Positions 21,023-32,737 of a stretch of DNA of 64,000 bases are shown piece after piece. This DNA is from Paracoccus saliphilus. Its GTDB lineage: Bacteria; Pseudomonadota; Alphaproteobacteria; Rhodobacterales; Rhodobacteraceae. The position numbers and the translations under genes are program-made. Where the stretch lies: contig NZ_CP067140.1 of assembly GCF_028553805.1 (NCBI RefSeq), positions 1,612,001-1,676,000 of the forward strand, given 5' to 3'. The notes beneath the pieces are model-generated. The model had not been told where the DNA came from, searched no databases, and saw only the letters and a list, made by a program, of their open reading frames with translations. Every line of letters begins with the position of its first letter. The stretch's first letter is position 1.

Positions 21023-21841
21023 ATGCATCACGATATCGAGGATCTGCGGCGTTTCTATTATCAACGGGCCCTGGGCCGCGTTGTGCAGCGAATCCTGCGC
21101 GACAGGCTGACCGGGCGCTGGCGGTCAGGCAGTTGCACCGGCATGAATGTGGCGGGATTCGGTTTCGCGGCACCCATGCTCCGTCCCTATCTGGACGTGG
21201 CGCGCAGGGTCACGGCTCTGATGCCGGGGCCGCAGGGAGTGATGGGCTGGCCGGCGGGACTGCCTAATCACAGCGTGCTCTGTGACGAAACCGCATGGCC
21301 GATCGAGACCGGCAGTATCGATCGCCTCGTGATCCTGCACGGGTTGGAGACCAGCGATTACCCCGCCGCATTGCTGGCAGAGGCCTGGCGAGTGCTTGGG
21401 CCCGGTGGGCGGATGATCGTGATGGTGCCGAACCGGGCGGGGCTATGGGCGGCCTCGGACCGCACGCCATTCGGCCTGGGCCGAAGCTATACCGCGGGGC
21501 AGTTGGAAGGGCAGACGCTGAGAGCGGGCTTCGTGACCGAATGGCATGGCTCCGCGGTCTATATCCCGCCCTCGGACCGGCGTTTCTGGCTGCGCAGCGC
21601 GCAGATGTGGGAGCGGACCGGGGCCAGGATCAGCCGTGTCCTGATCGCCGGTGTCGTGCTGATCGAACTCAGCAAGCAGGTCCGCGGGCCGGTCGGGCCG
21701 GGCGTCAAGATGCAGGTGCCCAGCCCGCTGGACATTCTGGACGGGGTGACACGGCCGCGCCCGGTCAGGTCGCCCACAGTCAGGGGGCGGATCATCGTAT
21801 CGCCGGACAGCCGGTCGCAGCCGTTGCGCTCGAATGGCTGA
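21023..21841 (+). CDS. SAM-dependent methyltransferase-like protein
   Basis: A 272-aa protein with a class I methyltransferase core. AEAWRVLGPGGRMIVMVPN is the typical post-SAM strand, and ILHGLE precedes it. The canonical GxGxG of motif I is degenerate here (AGFGFAAP), as in several glyoxalase-linked relatives. The divergent position next to gloB is common in Rhodobacterales. Substrate is unknown. Confidence 0.7.
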   Translation: MHHDIEDLRRFYYQRALGRVVQRILRDRLTGRWRSGSCTGMNVAGFGFAAPMLRPYLDVARRVTALMPGPQGVMGWPAGLPNHSVLCDETAWPIETGSIDRLVILHGLETSDYPAALLAEAWRVLGPGGRMIVMVPNRAGLWAASDRTPFGLGRSYTAGQLEGQTLRAGFVTEWHGSAVYIPPSDRRFWLRSAQMWERTGARISRVLIAGVVLIELSKQVRGPVGPGVKMQVPSPLDILDGVTRPRPVRSPTVRGRIIVSPDSRSQPLRSNG

Positions 21842-22190
21842 GGAGATCGCATCGCGTCCTCCGGAGACGGGCGGGGAATCACGCCGGGCATATCGGTCTC
21901 GCGAAGCCGCGATTTGCCCGCCCTCTCGGCGCCCTGCGACAGCCTGTCGCACCCTTCGGGGCGGGTTGTCGCCGGTCGGACAGGTCATCCCGCCAAGCTG
22001 AGCGCATCCTTGGTCGCAAAGCCTCTCATTTCCGTGTGCTAAGTGGTTGCCGGTCGGTAAACGACCTGCTAGAGACTGCGCAGAATTCAGGACGGCCCTC
22101 CAAAAGCCGTGCGACCGCGACCCGCACCCCGCGACAGACCGGACAAAGCCCCGGCCCGCCAGCGGGGTTGCGCAAACGTAAAGGATGACC
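21842..22190 (+). promoter_or_regulatory. Leader of the F1 ATP synthase operon, no gene seen
   Basis: About 349 bp without a supportable gene. The best sigma-70-like promoter is TTGCCG (22047-22052) and TAGAGA (22070-22075) with 17-bp spacing, leaving a leader of about 110 nt. Short hairpins include GCGACAGCCTGTCGC near 21942 and a CCCCG / CGGGG stem just before the atpH ribosome binding site. No known leader motif is recognised. Confidence 0.35.
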
Positions 22191-22750
22191 GTGGCCAACT
22201 CTGTTTCCATGTCCCAGAGCATTGCCGGGCGCTATGCGCAGGCCGTCTTCGACATCGTGAAGGAAGAAAAAGGGCTGGATGATCTCGCCCGCCAGACCGA
22301 TGAATTGCAGAATGCGCTGGATGATAGCTCCGATCTGCGCGACCTGATCGCGTCGCCCCTTTATTCCCGCGACCAGCAGGGCAAAGCCATCGCTGAGCTC
22401 GCCGCGAAGATGGGGTTGTCGGCGACATTGGCGAACACCTTGCAGCTGATGGCGCGCAACCGCCGCCTGTTCGTGTTGCCGCAGCTGGTCGGACGCCTGC
22501 GCGAACTGATCGCGGTAGAACGTGGCGAGGTGACCGCGGATGTCACCAGCGCCATCGCCCTGTCCGATGAACAACAGCAGCGCCTGACCAAGGCACTGGC
22601 CGAGAAATCGGGCAAGAAGGTCAAACTCAACACCCGTGTCGATGAGGGTCTCATCGGCGGTATGATTGTCAAGCTGGGCTCGCAGATGATCGACAGTTCG
22701 ATCCGCTCGAAGCTCGCCTCCCTGCAGAATGCTATGAAAGAGGTCGGATA

Positions 22751-22751
<1 letters not shown>
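22191..22751 (+). CDS. atpH: F1F0 ATP synthase subunit delta
   Basis: Peripheral stalk subunit linking F1 to F0. Its 186 aa include the typical [21 protein letters not shown]-terminus and the C-terminal [25 protein letters not shown] signature. I chose GTG 22191, which has AAAGGA five bases upstream; ATG 22185 is in frame but directly abuts this site. The stop TAA overlaps the atpA ATG by one base, so it is the first gene of atpHAGDC. Confidence 0.95.
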
Positions 22752-24286
<1,535 letters not shown>

Positions 24287-24298
24287 GAGGGGGAATAG

Positions 24299-25177
24299 AT
24301 GCCCAGCCTCAAGGATCTCAAGAACCGGATCGGAAGCGTCAAGAACACGCGGAAGATCACCAAGGCGATGCAGATGGTCGCCGCGGCGAAGCTTCGCCGC
24401 GCGCAGGAAGCTGCCGAAGCCGCACGTCCCTATGCCGACCGGATGGCCGCCGTCATGGCCGGCCTGACGGCGAGTGCGGCGGGATCGGAATCGGCGCCGC
24501 GGCTTCTGTCCGGCACCGGCAGCGACCAGCGGCACCTGCTGGTCGTGATGACCGCCGAGCGTGGCCTTGCCGGCGGTTTCAACAGCTCCATCGTCAAACT
24601 GGCCCGCGCTCATGCCGAAAAGCTGCGCGGGCAGGGGAAGGATGTCACCATCCTGACCGTCGGCAAGAAGGGCCGCGAGCAGCTCAAGCGTGAATATGGC
24701 GATCGCTTCGTCCATCACGTCGACCTGTCCGAGGTCAAGCGCGTCGGCTATGAAAACGCCCGCGACATCACCGACGAGGTTCTGGACCGGTTCGAGAGTG
24801 GCGAATTCGACGTCGCCACGATCTTCTACAATCGTTTCGAATCGGTGATCAGCCAGGTTCCGACCGCCCGCCAGATCATTCCGGCCGAAGTGGACGAGGG
24901 TGAAGACGCGGCCTCCGCATCGTCGCTCTACGAATACGAGCCCGGGGAAGAGGCCATTCTGGCCGAACTCCTGCCACGCTCGGTCGCGACGCAGATCTTT
25001 GCGGCGCTTCTGGAAAATGCGGCGTCCGAGCAGGGCGCGCGGATGAGCGCCATGGATAACGCCACGCGCAACGCCGGCGACATGATCGACAAGCTGACGA
25101 CCGAGTACAACCGCTCGCGTCAGGCTGCGATCACCAAGGAACTCATTGAAATCATTTCGGGCGCCGAGGCGCTCTGA
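24299..25177 (+). CDS. atpG: F1F0 ATP synthase subunit gamma
   Basis: Central rotor shaft of F1, 292 aa. The conserved N-terminal [20 protein letters not shown] helix and the C-terminal [18 protein letters not shown] helix form the coiled coil inside the alpha-beta ring. [14 protein letters not shown] is also conserved. ATG 24299 follows GGGGGAA, twelve bases after atpA. Confidence 0.97.
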   Translation: MPSLKDLKNRIGSVKNTRKITKAMQMVAAAKLRRAQEAAEAARPYADRMAAVMAGLTASAAGSESAPRLLSGTGSDQRHLLVVMTAERGLAGGFNSSIVKLARAHAEKLRGQGKDVTILTVGKKGREQLKREYGDRFVHHVDLSEVKRVGYENARDITDEVLDRFESGEFDVATIFYNRFESVISQVPTARQIIPAEVDEGEDAASASSLYEYEPGEEAILAELLPRSVATQIFAALLENAASEQGARMSAMDNATRNAGDMIDKLTTEYNRSRQAAITKELIEIISGAEAL

Positions 25178-25183
25178 CCGTAA

Positions 25184-26623
<1,440 letters not shown>

Positions 26624-26632
26624 GGAGGCAAA

Positions 26633-27088
26633 ATGGCCGATAGCATGCAGTTCGACCTCGTCTCGCCGGAACGGAAACTGATTTCCGTCCCGGTGCGCGA
26701 GGTGCGCCTGCCGGGCACCGAGGGCGATCTGACCGCCATGCCCGGCCACGCGCCTGTCATCGTTTCCCTGCGTCCCGGCCTCGTGACCGTGGTCGCCGAT
26801 GATGGCGCCAGCAATGAATTCGCCGTGACCGGCGGATTTGCCGAGATCAATGCCGAATCCGTCAGCCTTCTGGCCGAGCGCGGACATCCAAGGGAAGAGA
26901 TCACGCAAGAGATCTTCAACGAGATGATGACCGAGGCGCATCGCAAGAAGAAGGCCGCCGAGAAGAAGGCCGAGACCCATTCGGCCGGCGAGGAATTCGT
27001 CGCCGCCGCCATCAAGCTGCTGGCGGATATGGAAGCTCTGGGCAGCCATATCGGGCTGGACCCGAACCAGGCCTCGAGGCCTGATTGA
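26633..27088 (+). CDS. atpC: F1F0 ATP synthase subunit epsilon
   Basis: Regulatory rotor subunit, 151 aa. It has an N-terminal beta sandwich (MQFDLVSPERKLIS, LPGTEGDLTAMPGHAPV) followed by a C-terminal helical part rich in Lys and Glu (EAHRKKKAAEKKAE). AAGGAGGC precedes the ATG. It is the last gene of the operon and is followed by an intrinsic terminator. Confidence 0.95.
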   Translation: MADSMQFDLVSPERKLISVPVREVRLPGTEGDLTAMPGHAPVIVSLRPGLVTVVADDGASNEFAVTGGFAEINAESVSLLAERGHPREEITQEIFNEMMTEAHRKKKAAEKKAETHSAGEEFVAAAIKLLADMEALGSHIGLDPNQASRPD

Positions 27089-27126
27089 TCATTTCTTTTT
27101 GGCCGGGTTGAGGCCATCAAGTTTTC

Positions 27127-27160
27127 AAGCCCCGGTTGTAACCGGGGCTTTCGCTTTTTT
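27127..27160 (+). terminator. Intrinsic terminator of the atpHAGDC operon
   Basis: Stem AAGCCCCGG / CCGGGGCTT closes a TTGTAA loop and is followed by TCGCTTTTTT, a clear T-run, about 40 bp after the atpC stop. Confidence 0.9.
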
Positions 27161-27200
27161 AACTTCACGTTATAAGATCGCGGGTTAGAAGTGAGGGGTG

Positions 27201-27548
27201 ATGCAGAAATTCGGACATACAGCGGTTGGTGTAACGCGTGGATCGGTGCAGCTTTTTTCAGCATTTGAAGATAACGGCATCATGTGGTCCGGACATGGCC
27301 CCCGAAGGGAAACGCGGAACGTAAAATTCTCCGAGCCGTTCCTCGCGCCGCCTCTCGTTCATGTCTCGATCAGCATGTGGGATATCGAAAGCCGGGCCAA
27401 TCAGCGTGCCGATATCACGGCAGAGAATATCACGCCCGAAGGTTTCGAGATCCTTTTCCGTACCTGGGGCGATACCCGCGTCGCCCGTATTCGCGCCGAT
27501 TGGATGGCCATCGGCTCGGTCCGGCACGAGGATGATTTCGACCTGTAG
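27201..27548 (+). CDS. H-type lectin domain protein
   Basis: A 115-residue protein made up largely of an H-type lectin domain. Its pattern is VKFSEPFLAPPLVHVSIS, then DITAENITPEGFEILFRTW and a closing IRADWMAIG, as in small GalNAc-binding lectins. No signal peptide is visible. ATG 27201 has GAGGGG just upstream. It follows the atp terminator and converges on a lipoprotein gene. The role in bacteria is not established. Confidence 0.75.
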   Translation: MQKFGHTAVGVTRGSVQLFSAFEDNGIMWSGHGPRRETRNVKFSEPFLAPPLVHVSISMWDIESRANQRADITAENITPEGFEILFRTWGDTRVARIRADWMAIGSVRHEDDFDL

Positions 27549-27575
27549 GATGCGACGCCCTCCAGTCGAGGGTCG

Positions 27576-27995
27576 TCAGGCTTCAGCCTCGGGAAAGGCT
27601 TTCCTGCAAGCTTCGACATAAGCTTCGGCCTGCGCCGCCAGCCCGGCCTTGCGCTCGGCAAGGCCGTCGCGCTTGCGGGCTTCGGCAGCCGGATCGATCG
27701 GCACGCGATAACGCTCGGTATCCACGTAATCCCGCCAGCAGGGGGTATAGGTGACATGGACATTGCCGTCCTTGTCGCGGCGGACATCGCGGCACTGTGT
27801 CAATCGGTCACGTACCACCTGCCGCTCCTCCCAGGCATAACCACGCTGCAGATTACCCTCGACCTCGGTCAGCAGGCGACTGACATTGCGATATTCACGG
27901 GTATGCTTGCTGATGCAGCGTTCCTGCGGTGTACCGCAAGCGGCGACAAGCAGTGGCAGGGTTGCGATCAGGAAAAGGGCAGAGTTGCGGGGCAT
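27576..27995 (-). CDS. Putative lipoprotein, function unknown
   Basis: A 139-aa protein with N-terminal signal ALFLIATLPLLVAAC, the Cys after VAA being the lipidation site. The mature part is rich in charged residues, contains three more cysteines, and ends in an Ala-rich helix with KAGLAAQAEAYVEAC. ATG 27995 follows AAAGAGA and fixes the lipoprotein N-terminus. It is divergent from hemF. No domain is recognised. Confidence 0.7.
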   Translation of the reverse strand: MPRNSALFLIATLPLLVAACGTPQERCISKHTREYRNVSRLLTEVEGNLQRGYAWEERQVVRDRLTQCRDVRRDKDGNVHVTYTPCWRDYVDTERYRVPIDPAAEARKRDGLAERKAGLAAQAEAYVEACRKAFPEAEA

Positions 27996-28071
27996 GGCCA
28001 GTCTCTTTACAGCGGATCGAGTAATGCTAACCGCCCGGACATGGGTTTGACAATTCACTATCGAGGGTCAC

Positions 28072-28926
28072 ATGGACGATCAACGCCGCCGCGCCGCCGA
28101 CTGGTTCCGTGAATTGCAGCAGCGCATCACGCAGGCCTTCGAGGCGCTGGAGGATCGCGGACCGGGCGATGCTGCCGCCGGACGCTTCGACGTCACCCCC
28201 ACCAAGCGCGAAGAGGGCGGTGGCGGCGGGATGATGGCCGTCATGCGCGGCGGGCGCGTGTTCGAGAAGGTCGGCGTGAACTGGTCCGAGGTTCACGGCA
28301 CGCTGTCGCCCAAGGCGCAATCCGCGATGGCTGCCCGCGGTGTGCCGGGGATCGAAGGTGATCCGCGTTTCTGGGCCAGCGGCATCAGCCTTGTCGCGCA
28401 TATGCAAAACCCGCACGCCCCCGCCGTCCACATGAACACTCGGATGTTTTGGACGCCGGGCGCATGGTGGTTCGGCGGTGGCACGGACCTGAACCCCTGC
28501 ATCGAGTATCCCGAGGATACCGCGCATTTCCATGACACGCTCCGCGCTGCCTGCGCCCCGCATGGCGCCGAGTATTACGCGCGTTTCAAGGCATGGGCGG
28601 ATGAATATTTCTACATTCCCCATCGCGGCCGCGCGCGCGGTGTCGGCGGGATCTTCTTCGACGATCTGAACAGCGGAGAATGGAAGGCCGATTTCGCCTT
28701 TACCAAATCCGTGGGCGAGGCATTCCTGCCCGCCTTCCTGCCCCTGGCCGAGAAACGCATGGCGCAGGCGTGGGACGAGGCCGACCGCGAAACCCAGTTG
28801 ATCCATCGCGGGCTCTATGCCGAATATAACCTGGTCTATGACCGCGGTACGAAATTCGGACTGGAGACCGGCCACAACCCCGATGCCGTGCTGATGAGCC
28901 TGCCGCCCTTGGCAAAATGGCGGTAA
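28072..28926 (+). CDS. hemF: Oxygen-dependent coproporphyrinogen III oxidase
   Basis: Aerobic decarboxylation of coproporphyrinogen III to protoporphyrinogen IX in heme synthesis. Its 284 aa include the family signatures FWASGISLVAHMQNPHAPAV, NTRMFW, WWFGGGTDLNP and the C-terminal YAEYNLVYDRGTKFGLETG. The ATG follows GAGGG. Convergent with the Lrp regulator gene one base away. hemB at 10708 is the other heme gene in the window. Confidence 0.97.
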   Translation: MDDQRRRAADWFRELQQRITQAFEALEDRGPGDAAAGRFDVTPTKREEGGGGGMMAVMRGGRVFEKVGVNWSEVHGTLSPKAQSAMAARGVPGIEGDPRFWASGISLVAHMQNPHAPAVHMNTRMFWTPGAWWFGGGTDLNPCIEYPEDTAHFHDTLRAACAPHGAEYYARFKAWADEYFYIPHRGRARGVGGIFFDDLNSGEWKADFAFTKSVGEAFLPAFLPLAEKRMAQAWDEADRETQLIHRGLYAEYNLVYDRGTKFGLETGHNPDAVLMSLPPLAKWR

Positions 28927-28927
28927 A

Positions 28928-29380
28928 CTATGCCCGCTCATCCTTGGGGCTGTCCATCACGACATGCGTGGTGATGGTCGCAATCCAGGGAAAATTGCCC
29001 AGCACATCGGCGTGAAACTCCCTGTATGCGGTCAGGTCCGCAACCTCGACCCGCAGCAGGTATTCCACCGTGCCGGTGATGTTATGGCATTCGCGCACGG
29101 CGGGGGCGGCAAGGCATAGCCTTTCCAGCTTCTTTTGCGTCTCGGTCGAGTGCTTCGACAATCCGATCGTGACATAGGCTGTAAAGCCCACTCCACGCGC
29201 CTGCGGGCTGATGACCGCCCGATAGCCCGAGATGACCCCGCGCCGCTCGAGATCCTGAACCCGGCGCAGGCAGGCCGAGGGCGATAACCCGACTCGTGCC
29301 GCAAGTTCGGTATTGGGCAGGCGGCCATCGCGGCTAAGTTCCCGCAATATCCGGTCGTTTATATGATCGTCTGCGCTCAT
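28928..29380 (-). CDS. Lrp/AsnC-family transcriptional regulator
   Basis: A 150-aa regulator with an N-terminal winged helix-turn-helix (INDRILRELSRDGRLPNTEL, VGLSPSACLRRVQDLERRG) and a C-terminal RAM ligand-binding domain. It is divergently arranged with a LysE-type exporter, the usual arrangement in which the regulator senses an amino acid and activates its export. ATG 29380 has no strong ribosome binding site. Confidence 0.9.
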   Translation of the reverse strand: MSADDHINDRILRELSRDGRLPNTELAARVGLSPSACLRRVQDLERRGVISGYRAVISPQARGVGFTAYVTIGLSKHSTETQKKLERLCLAAPAVRECHNITGTVEYLLRVEVADLTAYREFHADVLGNFPWIATITTHVVMDSPKDERA

Positions 29381-29414
29381 TAGTTGCTAGATTAAAGTGA
29401 ATACCGATTATTTG

Positions 29415-29427
29415 GCAATGAAATTGC
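29415..29427. promoter_or_regulatory. Candidate Lrp operator between the regulator and lysE-type gene
   Basis: Perfect palindrome GCAAT-GAA-ATTGC in the 90-bp divergent intergenic region. Lrp-family sites are short AT-rich palindromes, so this is a reasonable target for the adjacent regulator. The link is inference. Confidence 0.4.
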
Positions 29428-29470
29428 GGGCAATAAGCGCCATGATTGCGTGATTGGAAAGAGAGGCGCA

Positions 29471-30064
29471 ATGAATACCGAATTGTTGCTGGCCCTTGCG
29501 GGCTTCGCCTTCGTGACCTCGGCGACGCCGGGGCCGAACAACATGATGCTGATGGCCTCGGGTGCGAATTTCGGGATCCGGCGGACGGTGCCGCATATGC
29601 TGGGCGTCGCTTGGGGCTTTGCGCTGATGATCGTGCTTGTGGGGCTTGGCATCGACCGGTTGATCGCCTCGAACCCGGCGCTTGAGACCGCGCTGAAATG
29701 GATCAGCCTTGCCTATATGCTGTGGCTGGCATGGAAAATCGCCAATGCCGCCCCACCGCAACAGGCACCCTCGTCACCGCAGGCGCGCCCCTTCACTTTC
29801 CTGCAGGCCGCCGCCTTCCAATGGGTGAACCCCAAGGCCTGGGCGATGGCATTGGGGGCGCTGTCGGCCTATGCGGCGGGGGTCGGTGGGGCGCTGGTCG
29901 TCGGAGCGGTCTTTGCGGTCGTCAACCTGTCCAGCGTCTCGATCTGGGCCATGTCGGGGCAGGGGCTGCGCCGCCTTCTGACCACGCCGGCGCGGCTGCG
30001 CCTGTTCAACATCACGATGGCGATCCTGCTGGTGGCCTCGATGCTACCGGTCCTGTGGAAATGA
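29471..30064 (+). CDS. LysE/RhtB-family amino acid exporter
   Basis: A 197-aa inner-membrane protein with about six hydrophobic segments and the family N-terminal signature GFAFVTSATPGPNNMMLMASG. AFQWVNPKAWAMALG is the second conserved motif. ATG 29471 has AGAGAGG seven bases upstream; an upstream in-frame ATG at 29450 lacks one. Substrate is unknown. The divergent Lrp gene probably controls it. Confidence 0.88.
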   Translation: MNTELLLALAGFAFVTSATPGPNNMMLMASGANFGIRRTVPHMLGVAWGFALMIVLVGLGIDRLIASNPALETALKWISLAYMLWLAWKIANAAPPQQAPSSPQARPFTFLQAAAFQWVNPKAWAMALGALSAYAAGVGGALVVGAVFAVVNLSSVSIWAMSGQGLRRLLTTPARLRLFNITMAILLVASMLPVLWK

Positions 30065-30065
30065 A

Positions 30066-31208
30066 TCAGCGCTTCAGCGCATGACCGGCGCCGTGCCGCT
30101 CCCATTCCGCATCCGGCACGATCACCAGCTTGCCCAGGAAATCCACCCCGCGATCCACGAAAATCCGTTCGGCCTCGTGCAGCTCCGACAGTTTCATGGT
30201 CCCGGCCAGCACCGGGCGCAGCCGCCCCGCGCGGATCCAGTCGATCAACTGCCGCGCCTCGGCCCGCGTGCCATGAGAGACGCCGAAGATCTGCACCTGG
30301 TTCAAATAGATCTGCGTCCACAGGACCTGTGTCACATTGCCCGCCGACGCCCCGGCAATGGCCAGTCGCGGAGGCGTCTTGCGTGCCCCCAGGTCGCGGC
30401 ACATCGCCTCGATCAGCCCTGGCGTGATATCGCCGCCGACCAGATCCATCACCGCATCGATGATACCTCCGCCAGTCGCCCGCGCGATGTCGGCGGGCCA
30501 ATCCGTCACCCGCTTGCGGTCGATCACTGTCTCTGCCCCGAGGGCGTGCAGAGCCTCGGCCTTGCCGGGGCTTGAGACCGCATGCGGCACCGCCCCGATC
30601 ACCCGGCACAGCTGGATCAACGCGGTGCCGACCCCACCTGACGCGCCGGTGATCAGCACATGCTCGCCCGCGCGCACCCCGGCCGATGTCAGCATGTGAT
30701 AACCGGTCTGCCACGAACACATGCCAAGGCTGGCCAGCTCGGCATCCGACAGGCCGGGATTCGGGACATGGTGAACCTGGTCCGACGGGAAAACACCGTA
30801 TTCGGCAAAGCCGCCATCCGCGCCATGACCGTAATAATCCGGCGTCAGGTTCAGATGCGGATCATCGCCGCGATAGATGTTGAAATCCAGCAGGCCGCGC
30901 TCGCCGATCCGCCCGGGCGGAACGCCTTCGCCCACCGCCACCACATGCCCCACGACATCCGCTCCCTGGATGCGCGGGAATCGCAGCGTCTCGCCTGCCA
31001 TCCGGAAACTGATCGCCTCGCCGGTCTCTTGCGTGGCGTAAAGCCCCTCGCGCACCTTGCGGTCGGTATTGTTCTTGGCGGTGGCGGTGATGCGCAGCAG
31101 AACCTCGCCGGGTCCGGGCTGCGGCACCGGCATGTCGGTCCGCCATTCCAGCGCATCGATCCCGCCATGCCGGGTCAGGACCATCGCTTGCATGTGACGC
31201 GGTATCAT
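30066..31208 (-). CDS. Zinc-independent NADPH:quinone reductase / medium-chain dehydrogenase
   Basis: MDR-superfamily oxidoreductase of 380 aa. The GroES-like N-terminal half contains GPGEVLLRITATAKNNTD. The nucleotide-binding fold has the motif VLITGASGGVGTALIQLCR near residue 190. No structural zinc cysteine cluster is seen, which favours the quinone-oxidoreductase branch. Substrate is not predictable. ATG 31208 has an AGGGGGG stretch upstream. Convergent with the LysE-type gene, one base apart. Confidence 0.8.
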   Translation of the reverse strand: MIPRHMQAMVLTRHGGIDALEWRTDMPVPQPGPGEVLLRITATAKNNTDRKVREGLYATQETGEAISFRMAGETLRFPRIQGADVVGHVVAVGEGVPPGRIGERGLLDFNIYRGDDPHLNLTPDYYGHGADGGFAEYGVFPSDQVHHVPNPGLSDAELASLGMCSWQTGYHMLTSAGVRAGEHVLITGASGGVGTALIQLCRVIGAVPHAVSSPGKAEALHALGAETVIDRKRVTDWPADIARATGGGIIDAVMDLVGGDITPGLIEAMCRDLGARKTPPRLAIAGASAGNVTQVLWTQIYLNQVQIFGVSHGTRAEARQLIDWIRAGRLRPVLAGTMKLSELHEAERIFVDRGVDFLGKLVIVPDAEWERHGAGHALKR

Positions 31209-31264
31209 CGCGGCCCCCCTCTGCGATCTTCTGTGAGAAATTGTCGAAACGCGCGCTGCATCAG

Positions 31265-31369
31265 TCTTTCTTCTTCATGTAAATATCCACTGCGGCAGCA
31301 CCGCCGGGTGCATCGCCGATTCAAGGGACCTGCCGGTGACGGGGCTCGCCCCCGGTCATCGCGGGACAC
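31265..31369 (-). repeat. Dispersed intergenic repeat, long form (copy C)
   Basis: Begins on the plus strand with TTCTTCTTCATGTAAATATCC and ends with GCCCCCGGTCATCGCGGGAC. These ends correspond in reverse orientation to the two ends of the short copies at 32408 and 47517, but the centre is about 30 bp longer and contains GGGGC-TC-GCCCC. It fills most of the gap between the MDR gene start and the MOSC gene end. Confidence 0.6.
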
Positions 31370-31372
31370 GTC

Positions 31373-31978
31373 TCAGCCGGCCTTGGCGATATCCGAACCC
31401 GGCCCATCGCCCCGTCGTAACACCTTCAGCCGATCGGCCATCGTGACCACGCCATCCCGGATCACGGCGCACAGGATACCGCGCAGCCGCAGGCGGGGGT
31501 GATCCTCCATATTGATCCAGCGGAAGGCGTCCTCGCCATAGCGCACCCGCCATTTGACGCAGGCGGTGTTGAAGACCGGGGATACCTGCAGCACCGCGCT
31601 TCCGGCCCCGATCAGGCTGCCGGTGGGCAGGTTGTCGAGGCCGGTATCCAGATCCGCGACGATCGGATCGCCGGGATGCGGCGCGGCGTCTCCCGGCTGC
31701 CAGATCAGGTCGCAGACGCGCGCAGGCAGGATCGAGACCTGGATCGCCGGATCGGGACGCCCATCGGGCAGGCGCAGCCAGGGATGACGTAGCCAGCGCT
31801 CGCCGGGAATGCCCTGTTCGACGGTCAGGTTCAGCCGGTCCACGAAATCGCGCTGTCCGAAATCCGGCCGCTGGCACAGATAGCGGATCGGTGCATCATC
31901 CGGGGGCGCGGCGCATATATCCGGCAGCGCGGTCATCAGGTCGCGCAGGGGCGGGTGGCGTTTCATCGATTGCTGCAT
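31373..31978 (-). CDS. MOSC domain-containing protein
   Basis: A 201-aa MOSC-fold protein related to the C-terminal domain of molybdenum cofactor sulfurase. The core shows RDFVDRLNLTVEQGIPGERW, an FNTACVKWRV segment with the conserved Cys, and LRGILCAVIRDG. Members handle sulfur or molybdenum-cofactor chemistry, but the substrate here is unknown. ATG 31978 or 31966 may be the start. It lies 12 bp after arsC, so they are probably one transcript. XdhAB at 56-60 kb is a molybdoenzyme in the same window, though a link is speculative. Confidence 0.75.
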   Translation of the reverse strand: MQQSMKRHPPLRDLMTALPDICAAPPDDAPIRYLCQRPDFGQRDFVDRLNLTVEQGIPGERWLRHPWLRLPDGRPDPAIQVSILPARVCDLIWQPGDAAPHPGDPIVADLDTGLDNLPTGSLIGAGSAVLQVSPVFNTACVKWRVRYGEDAFRWINMEDHPRLRLRGILCAVIRDGVVTMADRLKVLRRGDGPGSDIAKAG

Positions 31979-31990
31979 GGGGCGGGCCGC

Positions 31991-32344
31991 TCAGATCATC
32001 TCGAACACGGTCTCCTTCGGACGGCACAAACCCGCGCCCTTGGGACCGAAGAGGACCGGGCGCTCAATCAGCTCGGGATACTCGGCCATCGCAGCGACCA
32101 GATCATCCTCTGTCAATTCTGGGTTATTCAGTTCAAGATCATGATAGTATTTGTTCTTACTCCTCAGGAGTTGCCGCGCACCTATCTTCATCGCGGCCAG
32201 TGCCTCGCGTAGCTCCTCCCGTGCCGGAGGCTCTTTCAGGTAGTTGCGCACCGCTGGCTCTATCCCGGCCTCGCGCAGGGCATCGAGGACGAAGCGCGAG
32301 GTCGAGCATTTCGGATTGTGCCAGATCACGTAACCGTCGGGCAT
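31991..32344 (-). CDS. arsC: ArsC-family reductase (arsenate reductase-like / Spx family)
   Basis: A 117-aa glutaredoxin-dependent arsenate reductase-type protein. The active site is HNPKCSTSRFVLDALREAG with the catalytic Cys, and the C-terminal ERPVLFGPKGAGLCRPKE carries the third arginine region. No arsenite exporter or ArsR neighbour is present, so a role outside arsenic resistance is possible. ATG 32344 has AGGAG upstream. Confidence 0.85.
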   Translation of the reverse strand: MPDGYVIWHNPKCSTSRFVLDALREAGIEPAVRNYLKEPPAREELREALAAMKIGARQLLRSKNKYYHDLELNNPELTEDDLVAAMAEYPELIERPVLFGPKGAGLCRPKETVFEMI

Positions 32345-32737
32345 GGAATGGCTCCTTTTGAATTCACCGCAGGCTAGGGCATTTCCGGCGAGAGGGGAAT
32401 CCGGTTTTGCGTCCCGCGACGGCCGGGGGGCTGCCTGCCCCCCGGTGCCCCCCGGGGATATTTGCGTGAAGAAGAAGGGGAGAGGCATTTTCATCGTAAC
32501 CCGGTCCAGTATGTTTTTCGTACTGGATTTGGCGCGCCGGTTTTGGGTTCCTGCATGGGCAGCCTCTTCTTCCGCGCGAAAACGGGAGAATCGCCGCGCA
32601 ACCTGCGCTGCCGGTGTACGTTCTGTGCACATTCAGTGTACGGGCTGTGCAGCAGGATTCCCAGCATTTGCTGGGTAAAGCCGGATCTGGTGCGCCGCTG
32701 TTGCGCTTTGCTGCGCACGCTGCTGTTGCGCAGCGGA
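32345..32737. other. 393-bp intergenic stretch without a supportable gene
   Basis: Lies between the arsC start and the 3' end of an Lrp-family gene, both on the minus strand. It contains a dispersed repeat (32408-32480) and must hold the arsC promoter. The segment 32600-32720 includes GTGCACATTCAGTGTACGGGCTGTGCA with scattered TGTACA-like half-sites. No frame shows protein-like features. Confidence 0.6.
32408..32480 (+). repeat. Dispersed intergenic repeat, short form (copy A)
   Basis: A 73-bp element matching the copy at 47517-47589 at 67 of 73 positions without gaps. The centre is a perfect hairpin CCGGGGGGC-TGCCT-GCCCCCCGG, followed by a second C/G-rich block, GATATTTGCGTG and GAAGAAGAAGGGG. 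The substitution in the loop leaves the stem intact between copies. Confidence 0.85.
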
